Made by a program: the position numbers and the translations under genes. Shown one piece after another: positions 1 through 6,965 of a stretch of 10,182 bases of DNA. Source of the DNA: Coemansia sp. RSA 1804 (lineage: Eukaryota > Kickxellomycota > Kickxellomycetes > Kickxellales > Kickxellaceae); contig JANBTH010000877.1 in the NCBI GenBank assembly GCA_027578815.1, positions 1-10,182 of the forward strand. Direction: 5' to 3'. The notes beneath the pieces are model-generated. The model ran no database searches, was not told the DNA's origin, and saw nothing but the letters and a program-made list of their open reading frames with translations. The first letter of the stretch is position 1; each line of letters opens with the position of its first letter.

Positions 1-475
1 AGATAAGGGAAGAAGAGCAGAAGAGAGTCACAGATCCACTGGGCTAATATTATAATCGACGCAATATGGAGATGGCGAGTAAAGAAAAACGATAAATAAT
101 GTTCTTGATGGTCTCTTGTCTTACTAAAGCCGAGGCCGTTTGTTAAATACTCTTTTCAACACTTTTTCATTTGTCATCCGCACCCGCCGTCTCAAACAGA
201 CAGACGCTCTGGGCAAACGCAACCAGCAATCAAGTCATCTCTTTGCCCAGATTTCCATGTTGAAAACTCGCTTTTTCCGGGTCCATTTTTTGTCATCATT
301 AGCCAGTCTTTCCTTGAGCATGGGAATGATGACTAAAGCCCAATAAAAAACACAGGGCCGTCATCCTTTTCATGGCTGACGCTGCCACTCGACTCGATGG
401 CGGATTGGTGACAGTCGACTCGCTCTGATTGATGCTCTCTCTGCAGAAAGAGGAGGAGGGGTCTTTTCCGAATCA
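1..475. other. Upstream intergenic region before transaldolase
   Basis: No convincing gene is seen here. The region carries possible CCAAT motifs (CCAAT at about 341, ATTGG at about 403 as its reverse), two copies of TCGACTCG near 387 and 415, and an inverted repeat GTCATCATT (292-300) / AATGATGAC (325-333). Short ORFs on both strands lack codon bias. The part nearest the gene probably holds upstream activating elements of TAL1. A weak snoRNA-like arrangement at 316-437 is treated as a finding. Confidence 0.5.
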
Positions 476-483
476 TATAAAAA
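476..483 (+). promoter_or_regulatory. TATA box of TAL1
   Basis: TATAAAAA begins 180 bases before the transaldolase ATG. Between it and the ATG lies a pyrimidine-rich stretch (about 526-615), typical of strong fungal promoters. The transcription start is inferred to lie around 510-560. Confidence 0.6.
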
Positions 484-655
484 GCATGTCGGAGCGCACA
501 GGCGAGATGGAAACCACGAAAGTCTTGATTCTCTCTCTTTCTCAGCTTGAAAAAATCATCCCTGCCTGCTTTTTTCGTCTACTACATTTCTCAGCTCTTT
601 TTTCCTTTTGTTGTTCTCCACTTCACAAGCCCTCATACTTTATTAGAGACAAACA

Positions 656-1624
656 ATGGCCACGATTCTCGACCAGCTCAAGAACTACACGACGGTGGTG
701 TCCGACACCGGCGACTTTGACTCGATTGCGCAATACAAGCCAACAGATGCCACCACCAACCCGTCGCTGATCCTGGCAGCTGCAGGAAAGGCCCAGTATG
801 CCCCCCTCATTGACGAGGCAATCAAGTGGGCCAAGGGGCAGGCGAGCGGCGTCGACGAGCAGATAGAGAAGGCGTTTGACAAGCTGCTGGTCAACTTTGG
901 CACAAAGATCCTGGATATCGTGCCTGGGCGCGTGTCGACCGAGGTTGACGCCCGTTTCTCTTTTGACAAGGAGGCCAACATTCGCAAGGCCCGCGAGATT
1001 ATTGATCTATACAAGTCGGTTGGCATCGACAAGGAGCGCATCCTTATCAAGATTGCGTCGACCTGGGAAGGCATCCAGGCTGCGCGCGAGCTCGAGTCCA
1101 AGTACGGCATCCACTGCAACCTGACGCTTCTGTTTTCGTTCCCTCAGGCCGTGGCTGCTGCTGAGGCTGGCGTTACGCTGATCTCGCCGTTCGTCGGCCG
1201 CATTCTTGACTGGTACAAGGCAAGCACCGGAAAGAGCTACGCCGCGCACGAGGATCCGGGTGTGCAGAGCGTCACCACCATCTACAACTACTACAAGCAG
1301 CACGGCTACAACACAATCGTCATGGGCGCGTCGTTCCGCAGCGCTGGCGAGATCAAGGAGCTGGCCGGCTGCGACTTCCTCACCATCTCGCCCCAGCTTC
1401 TGAGCGAGCTCAAGTCCGAGACCGGCGATCTGCAGCGCAAGCTTTCTCCCGATGCCGCTGCTGCTGCTGGCGCACAGAAGAAGGTGTCCTTTGACGAGTC
1501 TTCTTTCCGCTGGGCGCTCAACGAAGACCAGATGGCCACCGAGAAGCTCAGCGACGGTATCCGCAAGTTCAACGCCGATGCAATCAAGCTTCGCAAGATC
1601 CTGCGTGAGAAGCTGAGTGCCTAG
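656..1624 (+). CDS. TAL1: Transaldolase
   Basis: Cytosolic enzyme of the non-oxidative pentose phosphate pathway. It moves a three-carbon dihydroxyacetone unit from sedoheptulose-7-phosphate to glyceraldehyde-3-phosphate, giving erythrose-4-phosphate and fructose-6-phosphate. The 322-residue protein is a complete class I transaldolase (TIM barrel) with no intron. Visible marks are Asp17, the family signature DATTNPSLI at 31-39, Glu96, the Schiff-base lysine Lys132 in [12 protein letters not shown], Asn155/Thr157 in CNLTLLF, and the phosphate-binding stretch [10 protein letters not shown] with Arg182. Numbering nearly matches E. coli TalB. The start has an excellent context (ACAATGGCC) and aligns with family N-termini. 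A short alanine run (about 267-271) near the C-terminus comes from a GCT repeat. Codons favour C or G endings, suggesting high expression. GND1 of the same pathway follows in tandem. Confidence 0.97.
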   Translation: MATILDQLKNYTTVVSDTGDFDSIAQYKPTDATTNPSLILAAAGKAQYAPLIDEAIKWAKGQASGVDEQIEKAFDKLLVNFGTKILDIVPGRVSTEVDARFSFDKEANIRKAREIIDLYKSVGIDKERILIKIASTWEGIQAARELESKYGIHCNLTLLFSFPQAVAAAEAGVTLISPFVGRILDWYKASTGKSYAAHEDPGVQSVTTIYNYYKQHGYNTIVMGASFRSAGEIKELAGCDFLTISPQLLSELKSETGDLQRKLSPDAAAAAGAQKKVSFDESSFRWALNEDQMATEKLSDGIRKFNADAIKLRKILREKLSA

Positions 1625-2333
1625 GCCTGGGATTCTTCACTACTACGACAACGTCATCCCCATTACCTTACCTTCTCAGGCTTTTTGTTCTTTTTTCTTG
1701 TGGCCAGCCTAGACGCCAAGCCATTATCATTTTTTGTTTGTGAGGAAAAAGTTTGTGTTTGAAAAGCATTCCCTTTACAAAAGTTCAACTGACATTGCGG
1801 ATTTGGGCTGGTGTGGTGGATAGCGTGTTCTGTGCCCATTCGTCCATTTTTGCCGACAATGGCGATCCTGCTGGGCTCCGTTTTGTCCCTCTCCCAGACT
1901 GTGCGTAGATAAGCGGACTTGCACAAGCTAATTCCATGCTGGGAAACACTTTGCTTGTGAAGTGAGTGCTGGAGATCACAAATCAGGGTTAGGGCGGAAA
2001 ATGCCATGTGTACCATAGCCCACCGCTGAGTTGTCAGATATCGCCCGCTTACGTGCCATCAACACGCATCTCCCACAAAGAGAAAAAGGTCTGTGGTATC
2101 GGAGCTGGACGTTTGGAACCAAGGAAATGAAGCAGCGCTAAAGAAGCAAACAAACAAGGGTTGATCAAGGCAGCTAGCTGTGCTGTGCTGGATCTGCTTA
2201 AGCCCGCTTTTGAGCCGCACAGTCGTTCTTTACTGCAATCAGCAATGTCATCACTATTCCTTTGCAGCACGGCGGCGTGCTAGGGTCGTTGGTTCTGGAC
2301 TCTTCTTGTGCAGTTGACTTGTCCTAGTGGAAG
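1625..2333. other. TAL1 3' region and intergenic spacer
   Basis: The first 150 bases after the TAL1 stop are T-rich (TTTTTGTTCTTTTTTC near 1681), as in a fungal 3' UTR. No AATAAA hexamer is seen there. The rest has no assignable gene on the plus strand. The minus strand carries two overlapping open frames, one of which can be joined into a small spliced ORF (1785-2069, listed separately with low confidence). No tRNA B-box or repeat family was recognised. Confidence 0.5.
1785..2069 (-). CDS. Doubtful two-exon small ORF, unknown product
   Basis: A candidate only. Exon 1 (2069-2053) starts at an ATG with G at -3 and ends at a GTAAGC donor. The 84-base intron (2052-1969) has a CTAAC branch-site match (1992-1988) about 20 bases before the acceptor CTCCAG. 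Exon 2 (1968-1785) stays open to TGA. The product would be 66 residues, beginning MRVDGTTHFTSK, with Ser-Pro/Thr-Pro sites and no membrane segment or known domain. Against it: exon 1 is only 17 bases, and a competing unspliced 117-codon frame (2016-1663) covers the same DNA and runs into the T-rich TAL1 3' region. Third-position GC does not clearly favour either frame. I do not recognise the protein. Confidence 0.2.
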
Positions 2334-2374
2334 TTTTTTCCTTTTCTTCTTTCCTTTCCTTTCCTTTTCTTTCT
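2334..2374 (+). repeat. 41-base pure pyrimidine tract (CCTTT units)
   Basis: An uninterrupted C/T run containing three CCTTT units lies just upstream of the GND1 TATA box. Such tracts are common in fungal promoters as nucleosome-poor elements. A GND1 promoter role is inferred from position. Confidence 0.6.
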
Positions 2375-2389
2375 AGTGTTTATTAACTT

Positions 2390-2396
2390 TATAAAA
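2390..2396 (+). promoter_or_regulatory. TATA box of GND1
   Basis: TATAAAA lies 152 bases before the GND1 ATG, directly after the pyrimidine tract. The spacing matches the TATA-like boxes of the sterol oxidase gene and of the gene at 9632. Confidence 0.6.
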
Positions 2397-2541
2397 TCCG
2401 TTCTTCTTATCTTGGCTATTTGGTCCTTTTTTCCTTTAACAGGTCTTTTGGTCTTTTTGTCAAGCACTTGTCCTTTCAACTAGACGAGCGTCAACCCCTT
2501 CTAGCACCAGCTTTTTCTTAGCTAACCCTCCCCACTCAACC

Positions 2542-4140
2542 ATGGCTTCATCCGCCACCTCCGCTGTCGCCGACTTTGGCCTTATTGGCCTCGCAGTCAT
2601 GGTAAGTGTCTTGAGGCAGTACAGTAGGTTACCTACAGAAAATGATCTGTGCGATTACTAAAGTGTTCGTATATGTGCTGCTGCTCTGATCTATTGCTGC
2701 CTTTTCATTTTCTTCTTCTTTGAAGTGTAGGGTCAAAACTTGATCCTCAACATCAATGATCACGGGTTCAAGGTTTGTGCGTTCAACCGCACAGTCTCAA
2801 AGGTTGACCATTTTCTCGAGAACGAGGCAAAGAACACGCAGATTGTCGGAGCTCACTCTGTCGAGGAGTTTGTTGCCAAGCTGAAGCGTCCTAGGAAGAT
2901 CATGCTTCTCGTCAAGGCCGGTCCTGCAGTTGACAAGTTCATTGAGAAGCTGCTGCCTCATCTTGAGGAGGGTGACATTGTTATTGATGGTGGCAATTCG
3001 AACTATGCCGACACCCAGCGCCGCTACGTAGAGCTGACTGCCAAGAACATTCTGTTTGTCGGGTGCGGCGTTTCTGGTGGCGAGGAAGGTGCTCGCTATG
3101 GCCCTAGCCTTATGCCTGGTGGCAACCCCGATGCCTGGCCTCATCTCAAACCCATCTTCCAGGCTATTGCTGCCAAGGCGCCTGACGGTGCACCGTGCTG
3201 CGACTGGGTCGGCGAAGGCGGTGCAGGCCACTTTGTCAAGATGGTACACAACGGTATTGAATATGGAGACATGCAGCTCATTTCCGAGATTTACCAGATC
3301 CTCCGCGATGGTGTTGGCCTTGACGACGACGAGCAAGGCGACATCTTTGCCGAGTGGAACAAGGGTGTGCTTGATTCGTTTTTGATTGAGATCACCACCG
3401 ACATTCTGCGCTACAAGGACACCGACGGCCAGCATCTTCTCGACAAAATTCGCGACTCCGCCGGTCAGAAGGGCACCGGGAAGTGGACTGCTATTGCTGC
3501 ACTGGACTACGGCATGCCAGTCACGCTTATTGGCGAGGCCGTCTTTGCACGCTGTCTGTCGTCGCTCAAGGATGAGCGTGTGCGCGCGTCCAAGATCCTT
3601 GCTGGGCCCACCACCAGCAAGTACACTGGCGACAAGGCCAAGCTGATCAAGGATCTTGAGCAGGCCATGTACGCATCCAAGATCATTTCGTATGCGCAGG
3701 GCTTTATGCTGATGCGCGAGGCGTCGGGCATTTACAAGTGGAATCTCAACTACGGATCGATTGCGCTGATGTGGCGTGGTGGTTGCATCATTCGCTCTGC
3801 CTTTTTGGGTGACATCAAGGATGCATTTGACAGCAACAAGAGTCTGGAGAGCCTGCTCTTTGATCCCTTCTTCCAGAAGGCCACTTCCACTGCCCAGCCC
3901 GGATGGCGTAGCGCTATCAGCACAGCAATGCTGCTTGGAATTCCGGTTCCAGCACTTTCCACTGCGTTGTCCTTCTATGATGGCTACCGCACTGCTCGCC
4001 TTCCGGCAAACATGATCCAGGCACAGCGCGACTACTTTGGCGCTCACACCTACGAGCTGGAAGACAGCCCTGGCAACTTTGTACACACCAACTGGACCGG
4101 CCGCGGCGGCAACGTGCATGCGTCTACCTATGACGCTTAA
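2542..4140 (+). CDS. GND1: 6-phosphogluconate dehydrogenase, decarboxylating (one intron)
   Basis: Cytosolic enzyme of the oxidative pentose phosphate pathway. It turns 6-phosphogluconate and NADP+ into ribulose-5-phosphate, CO2 and NADPH. Exon 1 is 2542-2601 and exon 2 is 2731-4140, giving 489 residues, the usual fungal length. The Rossmann fingerprint GxAxxG is G16-L-A-V-M-G21. Substrate and catalytic residues sit in GGGNP-type and HFVKMVHNGIEY stretches, with catalytic Lys190 and a glutamate at 197. The family signature IRDSAGQKGTGKW is at 260-272, and the C-terminal tail ends in NWTGRGGNVHASTYDA. The ATG has a good context (CAACCATGGCT). The coding sequence almost never uses TTA, CTA or TCA, which leaves a long open frame on the opposite strand and indicates strong codon bias. 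It follows TAL1 in tandem and converges on ERG25. Confidence 0.98.
2602..2730 (+). other. Intron of GND1
   Basis: A 129-base phase-0 intron with donor GTAAGT and acceptor GTGTAG. A CTGAT branch-site match lies at 2686-2690, about 40 bases before the acceptor, followed by a T-rich stretch. Removing it restores GLAVM-GQNLIL, the unbroken NADP-binding motif. Confidence 0.95.
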
Positions 4141-4252
4141 GTCATGGTTGCGCTATGCTTTTGTGTTTCCTTTTTGTCACACGCTTGGTTTTCTTTTCGT
4201 CTTCTGCTCTTTTTATATCAATACCATACCAAAGTATGCAGCCAATTTTTTA

Positions 4253-4258
4253 AATAAA
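4253..4258 (+). terminator. Poly(A) signal of GND1
   Basis: AATAAA lies 113 bases after the GND1 stop, within an AT-rich stretch of the 162-base convergent spacer shared with ERG25. No AATAAA is visible on the minus strand of this spacer for ERG25. Confidence 0.5.
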
Positions 4259-4302
4259 AAATTAGAAAAAAGAGGACAGAATGGAGCAGCAATAATCCCT
4301 AA

Positions 4303-5205
4303 CTATTCCGACTTGATCTTGTCTGTCCGGCGAGCCTCGTAGGCCTGGTAGCGGCAGTCAGTGCCAAAGATCCTATCCCACCACCGAAACGTTGAAGCAA
4401 AGTTGTCGACAAAGGCCATGTGGTGGTAGTCGTGGTGAGATGCGCCAGCCCAGAAGGGCAGCCAGTGGTTCATTGACCACGGAAAATCGTAGCCGCAGTG
4501 GGCCTCAACCGTCTGCCAGAGCCGGGCGGCAATCCACATCAGCATTGTGGTTATGTGGACCTGCTCGATAAAGTAGTTGAAAAGCAGCGGCCCAGCAATT
4601 GTGCCTTGTCCGAGAATCGCAGTCTCTAGCGGATGAGCATACTCTGCCACAATCCCAAACGGTGCCGTGTGCTCGTGGTGGACCTTGTGTATCTGCTTGT
4701 AGAAGATGCCGTAGTGGAACAGCCTGTGGGCCCAGTAGTGGTAAAAGTCCTCGATTACAAAAAACACGCAGATCTGGAAGAGAACTCGAGGCCACGCGGG
4801 AAAGGGCGCTGCGCAGTCAAACCCAACGATCTTGGCAGCTGGTAGGAAGAACATCATCATCGGCAGCTGGACAAAGACCTGGCTGAAGAGCAGGCTGCGA
4901 AGGCACTTCCACCACTGCTCATTGCTGATCTCCTTGTCGGGCTGCAGCTTGTATTTTTGCATAGCAGGAATATAGTCACAGATGTAGTAGGGCAGGTAGC
5001 GCCCGTAGTAGACGATCTGGTGCACGGCAAAGGCAATGACGCCAAATGTGATGGCTTCATTGCGTCCGTTAAACAGCGAGAACCACATGCGCTCGGCCCA
5101 TGTTGGCGTGTAACCAGAAGGAATTACGCTGTTTATGGACCCTGTTGTCTTCAGTTCCGATATAAACCGTTCAAGAAGAGCCTCTGCTGTGGTTCTGTTG
5201 GCCAT
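4303..5205 (-). CDS. ERG25: C-4 methylsterol oxidase
   Basis: ER-membrane non-haem di-iron oxygenase of ergosterol synthesis. It oxidises the C-4 methyl group of 4,4-dimethylzymosterol-type sterols stepwise to an acid, before the Erg26 and Erg27 steps. The 300-residue protein belongs to the fatty acid hydroxylase/sterol desaturase superfamily. Three histidine clusters are present: HYWAHRLFH (156-164), HKVHH (173-177) and HHDYHH (257-262). Hydrophobic segments lie near 51-75, 104-122, 140-155 and 195-228. The tail KIKSE fits a KxKxx ER-retrieval signal. I chose the ATG at 5205 because its context (CAACAATGGCC) is excellent and it sits 150 bases below a TATA-like box. The frame is open to an ATG at 5343, but that lies immediately beside the TATA-like box, so the extra 46 residues are probably leader sequence. 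Confidence 0.95.
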   Translation of the reverse strand: MANRTTAEALLERFISELKTTGSINSVIPSGYTPTWAERMWFSLFNGRNEAITFGVIAFAVHQIVYYGRYLPYYICDYIPAMQKYKLQPDKEISNEQWWKCLRSLLFSQVFVQLPMMMFFLPAAKIVGFDCAAPFPAWPRVLFQICVFFVIEDFYHYWAHRLFHYGIFYKQIHKVHHEHTAPFGIVAEYAHPLETAILGQGTIAGPLLFNYFIEQVHITTMLMWIAARLWQTVEAHCGYDFPWSMNHWLPFWAGASHHDYHHMAFVDNFASTFRWWDRIFGTDCRYQAYEARRTDKIKSE

Positions 5206-5349
5206 TGTTGCTTGAATGCGCGGCTTTTGTTGGTGGAAGAGAGTGGTGCCGGATGTGTGCCATATAAAAGTACTATGTGCGGCATAAGAGGAGACAGCGA
5301 TATGAGATGAAAGCAGTGGTCCAAGAGAAAGAGAGGCGGCCATGCCATT

Positions 5350-5357
5350 CTTATATG
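5350..5357 (-). promoter_or_regulatory. Probable TATA-like box of ERG25
   Basis: CATATAAG on the minus strand lies about 150 bases before the chosen ATG. A second AT-rich motif (TTTTATATG, about 5272-5264) lies closer, about 60 bases before the ATG, and is a weaker alternative. Confidence 0.4.
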
Positions 5358-5945
5358 GACAGAGGGACTATAGTGGCAGCACTTGGAGCACGCACAGACG
5401 AGTGTATGGCCTGTGTTGCGACGCGCTTATTCCGAAGAAGCGGATCCACTGCTCGGCAAACTCTATTGCAAAGAGCGCCGAGAAAAAGGACATGGCGTGT
5501 AGAGAGGGAAATTCGGAATGTCCGTGGCCGGCACTTTTATGGCCTGATGTTTGCAAAAATGCCGACCAAATGGCCCACCCATGCCAGCAAGCAATGTTCT
5601 CAAGCTGCGACCAAGACTAGAGAAAGCCAGAACAGCAGCATGGCGTTGATCCAGCAAGCAATAGATCCAGAATAAAACGAAAGGGCGAGCTTGTGTTGAT
5701 TTCTGGCTGACGATGGTTTTACTGCACAACAGCAGCAGAAAAATAAAGACGACAAAATGAGCTGGAAAAGGAACACGAGCTCAAACACTCGCTGCTCTCC
5801 TCGGCTCCTGCTTCTCTCTACTGCAAAGCCATTTTTTTGCAATATTGTGTTATTACTTTTTCCTTGGCCTAACGCAAATTGACTCTGTCTCCGAACCAGC
5901 TGGAACTCCCAAACCCACGCCGTACATCCACATGCACCAGCGGAT
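5358..5945. promoter_or_regulatory. Divergent promoter region between ERG25 and YOS1
   Basis: This region separates two divergent genes. No clear TATA box is found for YOS1; its proximal part (about 5790-5930) is pyrimidine-rich. A 12-base direct repeat CCAGCAAGCAAT occurs at 5584-5595 and 5651-5662. AATAAA hexamers at about 5671 and 5742 on the plus strand have no gene to serve. A 41-codon minus-strand ORF (5493-5368) is mentioned under findings. Confidence 0.4.
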
Positions 5946-6188
5946 ATGTTTGGATTTGGAACGCTTTTGTACGTAATAATACTGCTTCTGAATGCAGTGG
6001 CCATTCTCAATGAGGAGCGTTTCCTTGCGCGGATCGGCTGGGCCCGCAACAGTGCCGAGCTCTATGGAGACACAGAATCAGTCAAAGCCAAGCTCATCAA
6101 CCTCATTTCTGCGGTGCGGACGCTGATGAGGATCCCGCTTATCATCGTCAACGTTGTTGTCATAGCATACGCACTCGTCCTTGGTTAG
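5946..6188 (+). CDS. YOS1: Yos1/IER3IP1 family ER-Golgi transport protein
   Basis: Small membrane protein that in yeast works with Yip1 and Yif1 in making ER-derived COPII vesicles. The 80-residue length matches the family (about 80-85). A hydrophobic segment spans about residues 3-21. It is followed by the family's most conserved stretch, NAVAILNEERFLARIGW (16-32), a polar middle, then the RTLMRIPLIIVN motif (58-69) running into a C-terminal membrane segment to residue 80. No intron interrupts it. The start is fixed by alignment with family N-termini. Start context is moderate (G at -3). An out-of-frame ATG at 5932 overlaps the start. Neighbours give no functional link. Confidence 0.92.
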   Translation: MFGFGTLLYVIILLLNAVAILNEERFLARIGWARNSAELYGDTESVKAKLINLISAVRTLMRIPLIIVNVVVIAYALVLG

Positions 6189-6220
6189 AAGAACGCCGAC
6201 GTCGCCAATTTTCAGACGAC

Positions 6221-6244
6221 AGCCGACAAATTGTATTGTCGGCT
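6221..6244 (+). terminator. Hairpin in the YOS1 3' region
   Basis: A perfect 9-base-pair stem, AGCCGACAA with TTGTCGGCT, closes a 6-base loop and starts 33 bases after the YOS1 stop codon. The palindrome CGACGTCG lies just before it, near 6197. The hairpin is plainly present; a role in 3'-end formation or mRNA stability is inference. Confidence 0.45.
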
Positions 6245-6454
6245 TGAATTAGTATGCCGTGCAAGAGATGGAGGAGCTGTAGAAACCCAATAACAGCGCT
6301 TTCTGATGACATTTCCCGTGTCTGTGCTTTGTTTTTTGGATCGCTCTGCTCTCTAGCGCTGGATTTGAATCTGCAAAGATCTGTCTATTCTTCCTTTTTT
6401 CCTTTGTTGCTCATTCGTGCAAGGAGTGCAGACATCGCTATGGCCATTGCTTGT

Positions 6455-6476
6455 CTCGGAGGTTTTTCTCTCCGAG
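6455..6476 (+). repeat. Inverted repeat CTCGGAG / CTCCGAG
   Basis: A perfect 7-base-pair stem with an 8-base T-rich loop. It lies in the gap with no gene assigned. Function is unknown. Confidence 0.4.
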
Positions 6477-6965
6477 TGTATCAGGTGGTATTTTTTATTC
6501 ATGGACTTTGGATAGGCGGGCGTAACTGCTGTTAGTTATATTTTCTTTCCTTCCTTTTTGCTTTATTCTTGTCGTTCTCTTTATTGCTTTTCATTTTCAT
6601 AATTCAATTTGTTACAGAGCAGACAGATAGATAATGTGCAGTTGAACGATGGACCCCATACAACCATCTCTTGTGAAACGCTAAAAAGCTTTATTATATC
6701 GCCAATAGCAGTCCGATAGTTCGGAAAGGCTACTTTGACACTCTCGCTGGTAAATAAATACACTATCTAAGCGTTTATTGCTGTCTTTTTTTCCTTTTGA
6801 TTTAACCCGGGCAGCTAGCTCTGTCTTCCTCTATCAGCATAAAGAGGAAGTAGTTCGGTTGTCTATCGTTTGCTTCTTTTATGCCTCTTGCTTATATTGT
6901 TTCTCTGTATTCGCTCCGTATTTTCAGCATCCTTTTATTGTCTCACGAGCTGCAGACGCTGAACT

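Larger units (their letters stand above)
6189..6965. other. Intergenic region between YOS1 and the carrier
   Basis: This gap holds the 3' region of YOS1 with a strong hairpin (6221-6244), a second hairpin (6455-6476), T-rich stretches (about 6540-6600 and 6785-6800) and the carrier promoter. No clear TATA box is seen; GCATAAAGAG at about 6838 is a weak candidate. ORFs of 93 codons (+, 6254-6535) and 60 codons (-, 6763-6581) show no family resemblance. Confidence 0.5.

Noticed and set aside
41..177. Possible start of a divergent minus-strand gene (ATG at 177, donor GTAAGA near 131)
   Set aside because: The exon is only about 15 codons, no good branch site precedes the possible acceptor near 40, and nothing is recognisable before the window edge.
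429..770. 113-codon plus ORF across the TAL1 promoter and start
   Set aside because: It spans the TATA box and leader and enters TAL1 in the wrong frame; no family resemblance.
2176..2257. GTGATGA on the minus strand as a snoRNA C box
   Set aside because: No D box with a pairing terminal stem was found at a suitable distance.
2797..4119. 440-codon open frame antisense to GND1
   Set aside because: Its codons are exact reverse complements of GND1 codons, so it stays open only because GND1 avoids TTA, CTA and TCA. It ends exactly where GND1 uses a TCA codon, and the product resembles no family.
5206..5343. 46-residue N-terminal extension of the sterol oxidase from the ATG at 5343
   Set aside because: That ATG lies next to the probable TATA-like box, the extension is unlike the family, and the ATG at 5205 has a far better context and gives the normal length.
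5584..5662. 12-base direct repeat CCAGCAAGCAAT spaced 67 bases
   Set aside because: Only two copies, with no flanking structure; too little to call an element.
6581..6763. 60-codon minus-strand ORF, possibly spliced onward through CTAAC at about 6535
   Set aside because: It has no ATG near its start, the branch site is too close to the acceptor, and two competing frames look equally plausible.
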